The translations under genes were made by a program, and so were the position numbers. Below, in pieces: positions 1 through 12,142 of a stretch of DNA of 64,000 bases (its first letter is position 1; every line of letters begins with the position of its first letter). Source of the DNA: Euptelea pleiosperma (lineage: Eukaryota; Streptophyta; Magnoliopsida; Ranunculales; Eupteleaceae); contig CM068547.1 of assembly GCA_035048495.1 (NCBI GenBank), forward strand, positions 18,173,913 to 18,237,912, read 5' to 3'. The notes beneath the pieces are model-generated. The model was given only the letters and a program-made list of their open reading frames with translations, did no database searches and had not been told where the DNA came from.

Positions 1-295
1 CAGCCAAGGAAGAGAAGCCGCTGGCTTCCTCTTCTTCCCCTCTTTCCCCCTTTTTTATTTTTTCCTTTGGAAGAGAGAGAGTGGTTGGCAGGGAGAGAGA
101 GAAATCTGTGAGAACGTGGAGAGTGGTGAAGTGGGAGAGACAACTTTGAAAGGGTGAGAGACGGTTGAGAGGAGAGTGAGAGAGAGATGGAGGGTCCAAA
201 AAGAAGAGAGAGCCTCTATTCTCTTATTAAGAAAATATATAAGCAAGATCCATTAGGGTTCGGTCCAAGTCTCACTTAAAGCTAGACGTCCAACA
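1..295 (-). repeat. Possible copia LTR edge (minus strand), running off the window
   Basis: On the minus strand the sequence from 295 begins TGTTGGACGTC, a typical copia LTR start, and a TATATA-like box follows about 55 bases in. The rest is CT-rich leader on the minus strand. No second LTR, primer site or target duplication is visible because the window ends. It may be an LTR or just CT-rich leader DNA. Confidence 0.3.
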
Positions 296-481
296 CTCTC
301 AACAACTTTTTATATTCCTCTCCATATAGCCATTCTCCAATATCACACGGTCTATCATGCTAAGATTCTAAACCCAGCCACTGTTTGTCAATTCTTTGAG
401 CACCTACCACCTAGCATATGAGTCTCACCTTCCTTTGTATAGTTTCCTAGATCTTGAGTTAACCTTTCGAACATCAACTAC
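296..481. other. Unidentified background left of solo LTR A
   Basis: No gene or known repeat is recognised. It should be contiguous with 3530-3915 once solo LTR A is removed, because near-identical 5-base words (ACTAC at 477-481, ACCAC at 3530-3534) flank that LTR. Confidence 0.4.
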
Positions 482-932
482 TGATATTCGCTCAAAACTG
501 CTTATTTTAAGCTATTATCCTTATAGCGATGTCGCATTCTCCTACGTAGAACTTGTCTTTTCGTCGAATTTTCCACGTAAGAGTTTCTTCCATTATGTAG
601 AACGCATTCTTCAGACGAAAATCAACTATTTGCATGAAATAAACGCATTTCGGATAGTCCAGTATCAAGTCGTTTTAGTTGAATCTCATTATGTGCTTTT
701 TCACTTGCAGGAGAACCTATCACGCGATTCTTGAGGACTGACGAGCCCACTATCAACCACAGAAGACTTCTATCAAAGCTTAAAGAGGCAACAGGCTAGG
801 ATAAAAAGATAGAAGACATGTACAGGCAAAGCTAGAGGATCGTAGAGCCGGAATAAATACTAAGGGAGAGAAGAATAGCTGGAGACCAAGAGAAGGACTT
901 AGGTGTTAAAGGCCATACCAATTGACATCAAA

Positions 933-1003
933 GGATAAGTTTGACTTATCGGTAGAGCGGACAAAAGAGAATAAAGAAGACCAGGGTTCAAGACCCTCAA
1001 AGG
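933..1003 (+). promoter_or_regulatory. tRNA-like module in the U3 of LTR A
   Basis: GGTAGAGCGG (951-960) resembles a tRNA D-arm / Pol III A box. GGTTCAAGACC (985-995) fits the B-box core GWTCRANNC, with a 7-base TTCAAGA loop closed by AGGG/CCCT. Equivalent blocks lie in LTRs C, D, E and F. Folding as a whole tRNA is not evident. A SINE-derived insertion fixed in the family is equally possible. Confidence 0.5.
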
Positions 1004-1664
1004 CTTTTATTTTTGTACTTTTTCTCTCACCTCTCTCCTATTTCTCACTCTATCTATTTTGGCCCATGACCCAAACCCATGACCCAAGCCCATGACCCAT
1101 GACCCATGCCCATACCCATGACCCATGCCCATGCTCATACCCATTAGCAATTGGAAGAGAGAATCGGTCTCACTTGACCGATTCTTCTCTCCCCCATCTC
1201 TCTCTTCCCTAACTAACTTATTCCCAACCGTTGGATCTCTTTAGATCCAATAGTTTCCCTTTGAATAACAAAATTCAACTCACCTTTAAGAAGAGATCTA
1301 CGATCTCTTCTTCTTTTGGTTCCCTCCCCCTAGCTTCTATCTTCTCTCTCCCACATCCTCTTGAGCAACAAAATATCTCCACCAAGCACCACCTTCGTCT
1401 TCTCCAGCGAAATCACCTAACGGTTCCACTAAACCGAACCCACTACCGTTTCCACCACCTTCTTCTTCTTCTCCGGTCACCTTCTTGGCCAGACTGGTTC
1501 GTCTTCTCCGGCGAGAATCCCCAAGTCACCACGGTGCTCACTTGCAGCCACGGTTCCCTCCCCTTTCTCTTTTTTCCCTTTCTTCCTCTTCTTCTTCTTC
1601 GTCTTCTCTGGCCACCTTCTTGGCCGGACTGGTGCATCTTCTCCGGCGACTGGTAAGGATCTCC

Positions 1665-1730
1665 TCATCTTCTTCTTCTTCTTCTTCTTCTTCTTCTTCT
1701 TCTTCTTCTTCTTCTTCTTCTTCTTCTTCA
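1665..1730. repeat. (CTT)n microsatellite in LTR A
   Basis: A nearly pure CTT/TTC run immediately precedes the LTR stem-loop. The same arrangement is seen in copies C and E, so the tract position is a family trait while its length varies. Confidence 0.95.
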
Positions 1731-1739
1731 AATTCATCA

Positions 1740-1764
1740 CCGGAGTTGCCGCCTGCAACTCCGG
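1740..1764 (+). repeat. LTR stem-loop CCGGAGTTGC..GCAACTCCGG (LTR A)
   Basis: A perfect 10-bp inverted repeat with a 5-base loop. The arms are shared with seven other copies in this window while the loops differ. Confidence 0.85.
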
Positions 1765-3529
1765 CCGAACTTACAGTTGCACAGCCTGCAACTGTTTGCC
1801 ATCTTCTCTACATCTGGGGTCCACTTGCCCAACACCTACAGCAACGTCTTCTTGCTGTCCATTCTCTTCTCCTTCATCTTTTTCTTCTCTTTCTCCACAC
1901 CTTTGTCCGCTGCTGCTTCCTCCACCACAGTTTGTTCTCCTACCTGTGCACGCAACTCAGTCATTGCTGCAACTTGCACAGTAGCGTGGAGAAAGTTCTC
2001 CACCTGTTGATCTCCGGTGATCTACGCAAGGTCAACACCTAGCAGCACCTCCCCAGTTTCATCTACCACCCTTCTTCTCCTTCACCAGTCGGGTTTTCCA
2101 GCCTTTGTGTGATCTCCTACAGGCTTCTCGCCTCCATCACACCAGCTAGCAAGTTTTCAACTTGCTGCCCCATTGGTCCACTCCACCACCATTGTCCTCT
2201 TCTCCATCGCCGGAAGAGTTGCAGACCTGCAACTTTCGGTGACTGCCATTAAAACCGGTAGCATTTGCCACGGGCAGCAATCTCCTCTCACTCCCCTCCC
2301 TCAAGATAGCCACCTGTTGGAAGTATTTCACGGCCTGTCAGCTGTGCATCTCCTCAAAATCCATCTAAACTTGCTGGTACATGCACGTCTGTAACTCCAA
2401 CGCACCACCAACCACCATCTTCTCCAGCGCACTTGCAGGTGCTCCTTGCGGCCACCACCCTGCAACACACAGACTGCATCACCTTTCCCAACTTCAGCCA
2501 GCCTTCTTCTCTTCCTGCCAAGCCGCTGGTTTGCTCATTAGCCTTTCAACGCTGCCTACCACTTTGGAGCACCGCCCGTTGCACTTTCTCTCCTGGGCAT
2601 TCCCACATGGTTCAGATCTCCTACCTCCTACTCTCCGGGCTGCAACTAAGGTGAGCATCTCTCTTTATCCTCCCCAAGACGTTGCTCCAGCAGGGTACAC
2701 TGCCTTGCACCACTGCCTGCAACCACCGTGTTCACCACCATTGGAGGTCGTTGGCTCCATCTCCTTGCAACCATCAACGATCCATGCTACTGTAACGTGC
2801 TAAAATCTTGCACGATCTCCCTCACCTGCTCCTCCATTTCCTACTCCGGCAACACCTCTTCAACCAGCCTCCCCTAGGTTGATTTCTTCACTGCCTCCAC
2901 GGTGGCTGCACCTCTCTAAAAATCATGCACCTTCTCCACTACAATGGCCGGGTACCAACCACATGGCCGATCCCTTGGCTGATGCAACTCCGGTAAGAGA
3001 AAGGTAATTTTCTTTCTCTATCTTTCTCTTTCTCTCTCTACTTTTCTCTCCTTAAATTTCTCATTCTCTCTCTAGATCTCTTGTCTCTCTCACTTTTCTC
3101 TCTAACCTCCTTGTTTCTCTCTCTAAAACCCCCACTTTCTCTCACTACTCTCATTGCTTTCTAGGATTAAACATTTATTTTTATTTGATTTGTGTAAACA
3201 CTTGATTAATTAATGAATTTAATTTGATATTTTTCTTTTCCTTATTGTTTCAATTCTCTTTTGTTTATGATTAATTAGTTTATAATATTCTCTCCAAAAA
3301 AAGATTGTTTTAATCTCGATTTCCACCATTCTCACCATTCCATCATTTTTAGCTGATTTTCGTTCATTTGTTCTTTATTTTGCCCTAACCCCGAGTGCGG
3401 ACGATATCCAACACGAGCCACTGTGCAAGTCTGCATTTTTGCAGATTAAGTGAACCAATTCGGAGAAATTACAAATATTGTTGAACTTTAAGGTTTTCGA
3501 TCTGACGACACGGAAAAACCTTAATTTCA

Positions 3530-3915
3530 ACCACCTTGCCTAAAATCCGATCCTTCAATTATCTTCTAATTTCTCTTTATGTGGGCTGATGCCAACCTCT
3601 ATGTTGTATGGAGTCTACACCCACTCATCCTTTGCTCCTTCATGGAAAGTCAAACCAATGGTCCGGCCATGCTCTTAAAGACCTATGGGTCCCGCCTTTG
3701 CATTCCTACACAACACCTGCATGTCTAGCACTTCTTGACTTCATAAAAAGATCTTCATAGTCCATACTCCTTTGTGTATCACCCTGTGATGCTTCCTTCA
3801 TGGGACCCATGGCTATCTTCACCTTCAAATTGTAATGACAATGTTATCCATCCCATTTAGCTTCCCTTCTAGTTAAATTTGGGTTGTCTATCTTCAAGAG
3901 ATTTCATTAGTCGAG
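3530..3915. other. Unidentified background between solo LTR A and element 1
   Basis: No convincing ORF, splice structure or repeat terminus is seen. The last five bases (TCGAG, 3911-3915) are the left target duplication of element 1, so this DNA continues at 13656. Confidence 0.4.
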
Positions 3916-5490
3916 TGATATTCGCTCAAAAGTGCTTATTTTAAGTAATTATCCTTTAGCGTTATCGCACTCTCCTACGTAAAAGGCTCTATTTATCTAC
4001 TTTTCTACGTAAGAGTCTCTTCTATTGTGTAGAACACACTTTTCTGGACAAAATGGTATATTTGCATGCATTAAACACATTTTCGGAAGTCTAGACATTG
4101 AATCGTTCTGATAAAGTCTCATTACGCGCTTCTTCTATCGCCTTTGTCTTCTTCTCGCCGGAGTTGTAGACCTGCAACTCCGGCCGCCAGCTGCGTTCTC
4201 CACCTGCTGGACCGCCCCTCCACATCTCGCCGGACTGCTGCATTGCCACCACCATTTACTTCACCACAGAGGAAACCAGCAAACTCGTTGTTGCTGGACT
4301 GCCCCACCACGTTCTCCTCTTCAAAGCACCTCTACTCCAACTCCGGCAACACCCCAGAAATCCTCACGTTCTCGCCTCCCCTTCTCTCTAAAGCTAAAAA
4401 TGTCTCCATAGATCTGCACTAACTGTGGTCTCACTTGCACTTTCCACCGGCGAAACCGTGGATCTTAAATTCATCAACCATCTCACAAGCAACCGCCCCT
4501 TGCATCTACCAAACCACCACTGGTTTCCCTCCTTGGAATGCTACAATCGCACAAGGCAGCCACAGTCTCCATCTCGCGCCGCACAACCATTCAAAACCAC
4601 CGGTGGCCTCTCATCAATCTACCTGCAGGTGCACCTGGGACTTGCAAACAGCCATGCTGCAACTACCATGAACACCAACCTATTGGTGCTCCCCTCTCAC
4701 TAGAACCCACAGTTCTTGGAGTTCTCTCCGTGTTGCAAGAGCTCATCTCCTCAGTCGCCATCCATCTTCACAATCCAATAGCTGGCCGTGCATGCATCAT
4801 TGGATCGTGGCTGATCCCTGAGTTAACATTTCACCACGGACAGCAATCATGCTGCCCTCCCTCAAGCATCCAACGGTGGTAATTCCATCCTAAGGCACCA
4901 ACTACTCACCCCTTTCTCCATCGACCATCTTCATGGTCGACCAAGGTAACTTATCTCTCTTTCTCTCTCTCTCTCTCTCTCTAGGTCTCTCCATTTCTCT
5001 CTTCATATCATTATTTTCTCTCTCTAACTATCTCTCCCTAGTTTTCTCTCTCTAAAAGTCTCCTATCTCTCTCTACTTTCTCTCTCTACCATAGTAATTT
5101 CCCTTCTAGGCTAATTTTTGATAGCTTTCTAAGTTAATTTCTTCAGTTGAATTTAGTTTAATTTATTTTGTAATCACTCGTTGATAATTAATAAAGTTGA
5201 TATTTCGCATTTTGCTTTTATGATTCTTTATTGGTTATGAGTAATTTTCTCTCTCTACAAATCACCAAAAGATGTTTTCAATCACTCTATCATTCTCACC
5301 CCATCAATTCCAAGAAAAAAGTCCATCATTTTATGTTCTTTACGCGTGCTAACTAACCCCGAGTGCGGATCGACATCCGACATGAATCCCTATACAAATC
5401 TGTCAATTTTGCAAGATAATCGGATAAAAATTACAAATATTATTGAGATTAGGGTTTCCGTAACCAACGACGCGGAAAAATTTACTTTCA
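3916..5490 (+). repeat. 5' LTR of element 1 (copy B, 1575 bp, internally deleted)
   Basis: It has the family termini, but about 1.1 kb is missing between the CTTCTTCT at about 4130 and the CTTCTTCT at about 4150. The tRNA-like module and TATA region are therefore absent. The first 220 bases match the 3' LTR closely (six substitutions counted by eye). The U5 half instead resembles copy F and differs strongly from the 3' LTR. The acceptor-like site is lost (GCAAG instead of GCAG near 5411). Confidence 0.85.
4157..4184 (+). repeat. LTR stem-loop (LTR B)
   Basis: GCCGGAGTTG pairs with CAACTCCGGC across an 8-base loop. It is directly preceded by a short CTTCTTCT tract. Confidence 0.8.
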
Positions 5491-5492
5491 AA

Positions 5493-5506
5493 TGGCGCCG
5501 CTGCCG
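5493..5506 (+). promoter_or_regulatory. Primer-binding site of element 1 (tRNA-Asp type)
   Basis: TGGCGCCGCTGCCG starts two bases after the LTR end. It matches the complement of the plant tRNA-Asp 3' end (TGGCGCCGTTGCCG) at 13 of 14 positions. This primer is typical of Athila-like gypsy elements. Confidence 0.8.
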
Positions 5507-7287
5507 CTCGGGTGTACGGGAGTGCGAAAAAGGACGTAAAGACGGAATTGGAAAGTTGCTAAATCGGAAAGCTGCTCAATTTGGCCAGCCTGACCTTTCT
5601 GGGAAAACTGTCTATTTTTGGTTTTTAGTGATTTTTAGCAATTTTAAATTACTATTTTTAATGCCTCGGAAGGCCGAGTGCAATTTGTAATAATTTAAGA
5701 ATTTTACTACTTTCCATATAACTGCTAGATCTTGTTCTAGGGTTTTTTAGAAACCCTAGATTAAGTGAAAAATACCAAAAAAATAAAAAAATCAAAATTC
5801 AAACAAATTAGGGTTTTATATTCTGCAGATTTTTAGAATTCACCAATCCAGGATTTGCGATTTTTGGAAAGATTCTAAAATCTTGAAACTCTGCTTAATT
5901 AGGGTTTCCCCTCTTAGTAGTTTCCACTTTAGAGGAATTTTCATCTTTAGAAATCCTCCGAATTTGGAAAAGTCTGCAAAAGGAAATACCCCAAATCTAG
6001 CAGAATTTTAATTTTGGAAAATTTTTCAAAATTGTAAGGGATCTCGCAATCAAATCTTTCTTGGAAGATCTCCACAGTTCGGGAAACATTCCAATCTATG
6101 TATTTTCCAAATCTGGGAATTCTTAAATTTTAACCCATCTCGAATTTGGAAACTAATTCAAACACTTGCCTAAATCCAGTGCTTGTTCAATGAACCCTAA
6201 AAAAGGCAAGGATCTTCCAAATAGAATCCCAAATACCTAGACCGTGCGATCTAACTTTTCTGTAGGAACACGATCCAGTGTGGGTAGGGAGCGAAAGCTC
6301 AAAGAGGTGGAGTCGGGCCCAAGCCCATTAGGATACCCCTCCCTAACCTACGGAGGCAACCCCGTGGCGTGGCCCACGGGAGGTAAGTCTCTATCCTCGC
6401 CTTGAGTGCGATACGGTGTTATTGGGTGAATCATTGCCGCTTGTCTATTTGCTTTCGCATCCATATTCTTCGACTTGCGTGGCGTAGCCATTAATCAATC
6501 AACTCTAAGAGAGCAGACCCAGCTCCAAATTGAAACTGGTGGGATTTCATCACCCACCTCATCATTCCAACTGATTTGATTCCAAGGCTCCATTTAATTA
6601 AAAATAATCAAGATTTAGAGCCAATTAGCCCGGTATTCGAGGAAAAATCCACTCAAAACGAACCCGCTTAACATCCAATCGAAATAAGACCACGAGCGCG
6701 GGTCCCTGTTGTCTAACACACCCATAAGTCCCTGCTACTCAAGTACACTGAGCTCGACGTGGCATCTTAGACTATTCGGCGGTTAGTTGCGTGTGGACTA
6801 GGAACACACATCAACCCTAGCTTAACCCGAGGGAACACTCTTCTTATACACTTGACCAATCCGGTTAGTCTGGGACGTACTTAAGACAGCCATTGTGCCG
6901 CACGTCTGTCTAGGCTTCGGATTGCCTTGTTGTTGACTAGAGTTAGTACTAAAAGATTCGCTCTGAAGAGTGTAGCCTGGTGAGAACCTATGAGTGCAAA
7001 CAGTTAGTCCGGCGGCTAAATGATAAACCAGTGGTCCGCCCACTGTTATAATCTACTCTAGCCCCAAAAACTAACAAGATAATGCCTAAAATATATCCTG
7101 ATTGTTTAGAATAGGATTATCTGTGCTTGGTGTGCATCATTTAGAATCACTACTCCAGTGTCTCATTTTGGCAACTTTTTGCCAAATCTTGGGCTTGCTT
7201 TTTCAAGTAGAAGCCTGGTTAGACCTGTCCTAACCTTTGACTGATTCAATCTGAGAGTCAGTCTACCGCACCCCTCTATCACCTCTA
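5507..7287 (+). other. Untranslated leader of element 1
   Basis: No long ORF. The same block recurs at 61493-63272 in element 2 with high identity. It contains an acceptor-like TTTTCTGTAG near 6260 and several conserved GC-rich segments. In autonomous relatives this stretch usually carries packaging signals (established for LTR elements in general, not shown here). Confidence 0.6.
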
Positions 7288-8970
7288 ATGGCAGATGAAC
7301 GGCCTCTGTATGAGACCTACTACAGTTTCTGTGAGAATCGAGGTGATCACTCTCAACAATGGTATGACAATTCTGCGTATCATCATGATACTCCAGTCTC
7401 GCACACTTCTACAGGGTATGATAATCACCGAGATCCGGAGTACAATTCTGTACTCCAAGAACTTAAAAATTCAGTCTCTGCCCTTCGTGCCGCAGTCCAG
7501 CAACCCGTGTACCATTCCCACTCTATAGGATATTATCCTCCTATCCAGCAAGATGTTTGTACCTTTCCATCTCCAATGCAGACCTCCTATGACAATACTT
7601 ATTATCCGGATAATAGGAGTCACAATAACTTTGGTTGGGAATAGTCTGCTATCCCGCAACAACTGTCGCAGGATAATTATCCTTGCGGGTTCCATCAACC
7701 CAATGGAGAGTATGACTGGCAACACTCGCAAACCCAGTACCCATCATATCCACAGAATGACTATTCTGATCAACAGTGGGCCCCTCAGGATTTCCAGAGT
7801 CAGCAGCTAGTCCTAGACTCCACTCTGCCTTACAACTTTCATACCCAGTCGGACTACAATCAAGAGTTCGCACCTCAGCTCCCCTTGGCTGAACCGCCTC
7901 CGTTGGCTACTAAACCCGGTCTAGAGGACCTTCTCTCTCAGTACATTGCCCAGCAACAACAGTTTTTCCAAGGTCTAGAGCACCAACAAAAGCAATCTAT
8001 GGAAAGCTTTGAGCAACGTCTAATTCAATTAGAAAATGAGAGAGAGGAAGTCAACTTCACTAGCCCACCAGTAGCTTATCCTGAGGAGAATGATATGGCC
8101 ACTGTCTATAATGAGGAGTCGCACAATTGGACCAAGTACCAGAATTGCCAGGATGAAATTGAAATTGTACCCACCCCTAGATCGAGCCAGACTATTGAAG
8201 AACCAGTGTATCCTTATACGGTGCCTGTAAAAGCACCACATCCTGAACCTACCTCAAAGCAACCTATTTCTCACTCTACCACTACTGCTTCTAACCTGGA
8301 CCCTGAAGATGATCTTCATGACACTAAGTTTTGTCTCGTTCGTAGGATTCCAACTGTCCTAGATCTACCGTTCCTACCCACCTCCTTTGGATTGTGCAAC
8401 AATAGTGATGAACCCGAGTCTCAATCTTTGGTGCCCTTAACAGCATCAACTTCTAGTGTTACATTAGGAAACATCGAGGAAGAGGTCAACAGTTTTCACC
8501 CGCTACCCTACGTCGATATTATCGATGACCCGTCTGCCGTAGAGAGTCTAATTCAGGACTCTCCCAAAGCTCAATTATCCAAGTGTCAAGAACACTTTGA
8601 GTCTGACTTCATCTCGGAGTCTAACATTTCTGGTATTACTGATCTGCGGGAGTCTGCTCTATTCAAATACATTCCCGCAAAACTCAATGAGTTTGCAGCT
8701 CTGCTAACCACGGTCAGAGAACCCACTACTACTCTCCTCTCAGTCTTTACTGAGAAGCTTCTATCCCTCCCCGCTGAACTAAATGTTTTTGCGGGTCTAC
8801 TTAGAGAACCCACTCCTACTCTCCTCTCAATCTTTACTGAGAAGCTTCGATACCTCCCAGATCAACTCCGTGCTTTTGTCGGGCTGCTCAGAGAGCTCAA
8901 TGCCCTTCTCTCAGTCTACACTGAGAAAGACCTGTTCTACACAGGTATACCTAAACAAGGGATAGGATAG
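7288..8970 (+). pseudogene. Element 1 ORF: Tyr/Gln-rich, coiled-coil protein with three C-terminal repeats; one stop codon
   Basis: One frame runs 561 codons, interrupted only by TAG at 7642-7644 (codon 119). The element 2 copy has CAG there, so it was once open. Residues 1-200 are rich in Tyr, Gln, Ser and Asp. Residues about 210-255 form a Gln-rich coiled coil starting LEDLLSQYIAQQQQ. The middle is acidic with Pro/Ser/Thr. Residues 462-547 hold three related units of 25-30 residues (LPxxLxxFxxLLRE..LLSxFTEKL). No zinc knuckle, protease or polymerase motif is present. The LEDLL-type coiled coil resembles the tail that follows the zinc knuckle in Athila-like Gag (from memory). It may be a remodelled Gag; its function is unknown. 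Confidence 0.65.
8671..8928 (+). repeat. Triple repeat inside the element 1 ORF
   Basis: Three tandem units at 8671-8760, 8767-8847 and 8854-8928 share the pattern LPxxLxxFxxLLRE..LLSxFTEKL. Similarity is visible in the DNA too (repeated TCTTTACTGAGAAGCTTC), so they arose by duplication. Each unit looks like a short amphipathic helix pair. Confidence 0.8.
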
Positions 8971-10907
8971 TTGTCCCTATTCCACCTTAGGTGTCAGGAA
9001 GACTGCAGATTCACTCAGTCTCCATGAGTTTTATCCTGGTTGGGGGTACTTGATATACCCCCATCATGTCTGGCTGAAGACGTAAAACTTAGCACTTTCA
9101 AAAAGGCAATTCCGGTATTCCTAGAGTACATGAGTCTCATGCATTTGTTATTATTGTTATATCTTTGGAAATGCAGGTACATTCATTCTTCCGATCATCA
9201 GGTACCACACACTGTCGAGTTTCTGTCGACTTGGTAACATCCTTCCTGAATCTTTGCATCATCATCACTGATTTTTCATCATTTTATGTCCCGGTCATGA
9301 GCACTGAGGACGGTGTTGTATTTTGGTTGGGGGTGGATATTTACCAAAACTCATGTATTCATTTTGATAAAAAAAAAAAAAAGTTGTTTTTGGGGTGATT
9401 TCCGATGTTCTCCAAAAGTTTTCTAGAATTTCAAAAATGTGTCAAATACCTTGACTTTGATTAGCTAAAAACCTCCGTTAAGTCAGTATTGAGGATGTCA
9501 ATTTTTGTTAGCATTGAGTCAAGTCAAGTGTGGCTACAGCAGTTTTGAAAAGTTAGAAAAACTCAGATTCGGCACAATTGTACACTATCAACATCAGAGT
9601 CATCCTAAGTTTGGAAATTCTAGAGATCCTGTGAGAAGAATTGTGAAGACCTAACCCAGTAAGCTTTCGAGCCTTTAATCATTTCAGAGAGTTATACATT
9701 AATCCTGAGTCACAAGATGACTCACTATTCTTCATGCCCGCAAATATTCGTTGAGAGATCTCATTATCTTTTGCTTCGATCATAAAACTCAGAACGACAT
9801 CAACATTGGATTACTACGACAGAACCTTCTCTGTATCCAGTCAAGACAGTATACATGATAGTGCAAACCCTAGAAAATGATTTAGGCCATTTTTCTGAAC
9901 CATTCAGCCTTCTTACTCACCTGAATTATACTTTACTAGAAACCCTTTGAACCTTTCTATAAAAGCCTTTTCTTTGCAAACCCATCAACCTAAAATCCAG
10001 TCCAGCTACGAAACATAACTGGCTACCCTTATTTTGAGATGGACAAAAGAATAACTGATGTGGGTGTACCGTGAAAAGAAAAGTAAAGAAGAAAAATCAA
10101 AAGAAAAAGAAAGTGGTTCAAGCTGAAAACAAAATATGGAAAGAAAGTATGAAGAAGAGCTGAAAAGAAATTGAGCAATCTTAGAAATATCAAGAAAAAG
10201 AGAAAAATACGAAAAAAAAAAAAGGGAAAAAGAACCAGATAATGGTGTTACGCCGCAGAAAAATGCAAGAAAATGGCAATATCCTCTCAAGATCTTTGAA
10301 ATCCTGTATCCCTTTATCTCTCTACACCTGACCTAAGCCTCATTACAACCCAAGAAAGTCCTACTTGATTCTAGGATAGTACGATCATAAAATGTGGAGA
10401 TTGGAGAAGGAGAAGCTATAGAGTTTGATCTGACATTCCCGAGTGAAGTGGTATTCCAATCATGAGATCTTCTTCTGTTAAAAATATCATTCCTTTAAAT
10501 AATACATATGTGAGATCTTTGCTTTCATATATCAACACATCTCCTCACATATAAATTGAGAGAAAAGAAGAACACCCTTCTCGAGTGATTCCATTCTGAG
10601 TAGTTTACAAGTGAGAATTGAGATCGAGGCATAAAAACTTAGAGGTGATCTAGAAATCTTTACTGTCGGATGATGAGAATGTTGAGCACACACACACGCA
10701 GAGTCTGACTATTCTAGGTCATGATTATCAGTTTGTAGTTTTGCCAAAACTTTCGAACTCTTCGTTAGCATGTAACTATTTTTGCATCCATTCAATGATT
10801 TGACGAACGGTGTTTTCCCGGAGCTAATATGAAAAAGTGTGCAGCATGTGCAGAGCCCTTTTAAGCTCATTTATTTCACACTAATTGCCAAGGATTGGCA
10901 ATATGCT
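8971..10907 (+). other. Noncoding 3' internal region of element 1
   Basis: This is where pol would be expected, but no such motif is found. Two GGTTGGGGGT stretches (near 9039 and 9326) look like the extra purine tracts seen in Athila/Tat-type elements. An A-rich, GA-rich stretch lies at about 10060-10240. No other feature is recognised. Confidence 0.55.
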
Positions 10908-10919
10908 GGTCGGGGGTTG
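10908..10919 (+). promoter_or_regulatory. Polypurine tract of element 1
   Basis: GGTCGGGGGTTG sits directly before the TGATATTCG start of the 3' LTR, where plus-strand DNA synthesis is primed. Confidence 0.7.
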
Positions 10920-11365
10920 TGATATTCGCTCAAAAGTGCTTATTTTAAGCAATTATCCTTTTAGCGTTATCGCACTCTCCTACGTAAAAGGCTCTATTTA
11001 TCTACTTTTCTACATAAGAGTCTCTTCTATTGCGTAGAACACACTTTTCTGGACGAAATGGTATATTTGCATGCATTAAACACATTTTCAGAAGTCTAGA
11101 CATTGAGTCGTTCTGATAAAGTCTCATTACGCGCTTCTTCTGCGCAGGAAACCCCGATGGGACAATTCTTGAGACTTCCAAGCCCACATCGATCAGGAAA
11201 GCCCATTATCAAAGCTTAAAGAGCCCACATGCTATGACTAGAAGATATGGGCCAAATATGGGCTGAATAAGAGGACCAAAAAGCTGGCCTAAAGAACGAA
11301 GAGAGCAGGAGAGCCAATGACCAAGAGACGGACCAAAGCGTTTAAAGCCACTTGAATCAGCTAGG

Positions 11366-11434
11366 AATGATAGTCTACTCTACTGGAGAGCGTGAGGATG
11401 GTCACAGCGAAGACCAGGGTTCCAGACCCTCTGC
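11366..11434 (+). promoter_or_regulatory. tRNA-like module in LTR C
   Basis: GATAGTCTACTCTACTGGAGAGC (a D-arm-like block) is followed about 30 bases on by GGTTCCAGACC (11418-11428), which has one mismatch to the B-box core. This is the common family version; LTR A differs but keeps both blocks. Confidence 0.45.
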
Positions 11435-11935
11435 CAATACTTTTATCTCCATTTTCTGATACTTTCTCTCTCATCTCTCCTTATTCTTTCTCTTTCTTCA
11501 TCTCTCGGTCCTCGAATCTACTGACCTAACCCCAGAACTCCTGCCCATCGGCTCTATCTCATCTCTCTTAGCTTTCTGACCGTTGGATCCTCCATCGGAC
11601 CGTTGGATCTTCAATCGGACCGTTGGATCTCTCTAGATCCGTCGATCTACCAATATGGGTCCCAATCAAGTCACCATCCATCCGATCGCCATCAGACTGT
11701 CTGTCACATCATCTTGTGAGACGATGGACATCATCAATCCATGTGGGCCAGTAGCCGGGCCCATCATCATCGACCCGTTGTCCTACCAGTTAGTGGACCC
11801 CGTGAATTTCCAAATAATTTTAATTAAATTTTAAAAAAATGGGGGGTCCACTAAATGGGGACATTCCCCAAAGAAAAGTAGACTTTTACTTAAAAAAAAT
11901 ATATATATATATATATATTTTATTTTCAAAAATAC

Positions 11936-11970
11936 CCTATTTCCATTAAAGGAAATAGGGAGCTTTATAA
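11936..11970 (+). promoter_or_regulatory. Core promoter of LTR C: hairpin plus TATA box
   Basis: CCTATTTCC and GGAAATAGG form a 9-bp inverted repeat with an ATTAAA loop, and TTTATAA (11964-11970) follows. Transcription would start about 30 bases downstream, near GAACCCTAATCC. Copies E (about 53030-53067) and F (about 59570-59610) keep the arrangement with weaker TATA boxes. Confidence 0.6.
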
Positions 11971-12115
11971 GAGGAAGGAGAAGGGTTCGTTTGAACCCTA
12001 ATCCCCCTCCCTTCTCTTCTAATCTCTCCCCCTATCAATCCCGGAGGTTCTCCTTCCCTTCTTCCTGCCCTTTCTTCTTTTTTTTTTTTTTCTTTTCTTC
12101 TCTTCTTCCATCTTC

Positions 12116-12142
12116 GCCGGAGTTGCAGGCAGCAACTCCGGC
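12116..12142 (+). repeat. LTR stem-loop 1 of LTR C
   Basis: GCCGGAGTTGC/GCAACTCCGGC, a perfect 11-bp stem with a 5-base loop. About 150 bases downstream of the TATA box, so expected in the transcript leader. Confidence 0.88.

Larger units (their letters stand above)
482..3529 (+). mobile_element. Solo LTR A of family X (3048 bp)
   Basis: It starts TGATATTCGCTC and ends ..AATTTCA, the termini shared by all family X copies here. The flanking 5-mers ACTAC and ACCAC are a slightly decayed target duplication. No primer-binding site follows the right end, so it is a solo LTR. Contents in order: U3 with a TACGTA element, tRNA-like module (933-1003), a (CTT)n tract (about 1669-1728), a stem-loop (1740-1764), a GC-richer U5, a GTAAGA donor-like site (2993) and a TTTTGCAG acceptor-like site (3437-3444). 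It has no clear TATA box where copies C and E have one. Confidence 0.85.

Noticed and set aside
396..734. A 112-codon plus-strand ORF at the left end of LTR A
   Set aside because: It runs across the LTR border and does not recur in the U3 of other copies.
933..1003. A true tRNA gene
   Set aside because: Only the D-arm-like and T-arm-like blocks fit. No acceptor stem or anticodon arm closes, so it is reported only as a tRNA-like module.
1231..2803. Several overlapping ORFs of 60-185 codons in the CT-rich part of LTR A
   Set aside because: They are Ser/Leu/Pro or Arg/Lys low-complexity readings of (CTT)n and CT-rich DNA on both strands, with no homology between copies at protein level.
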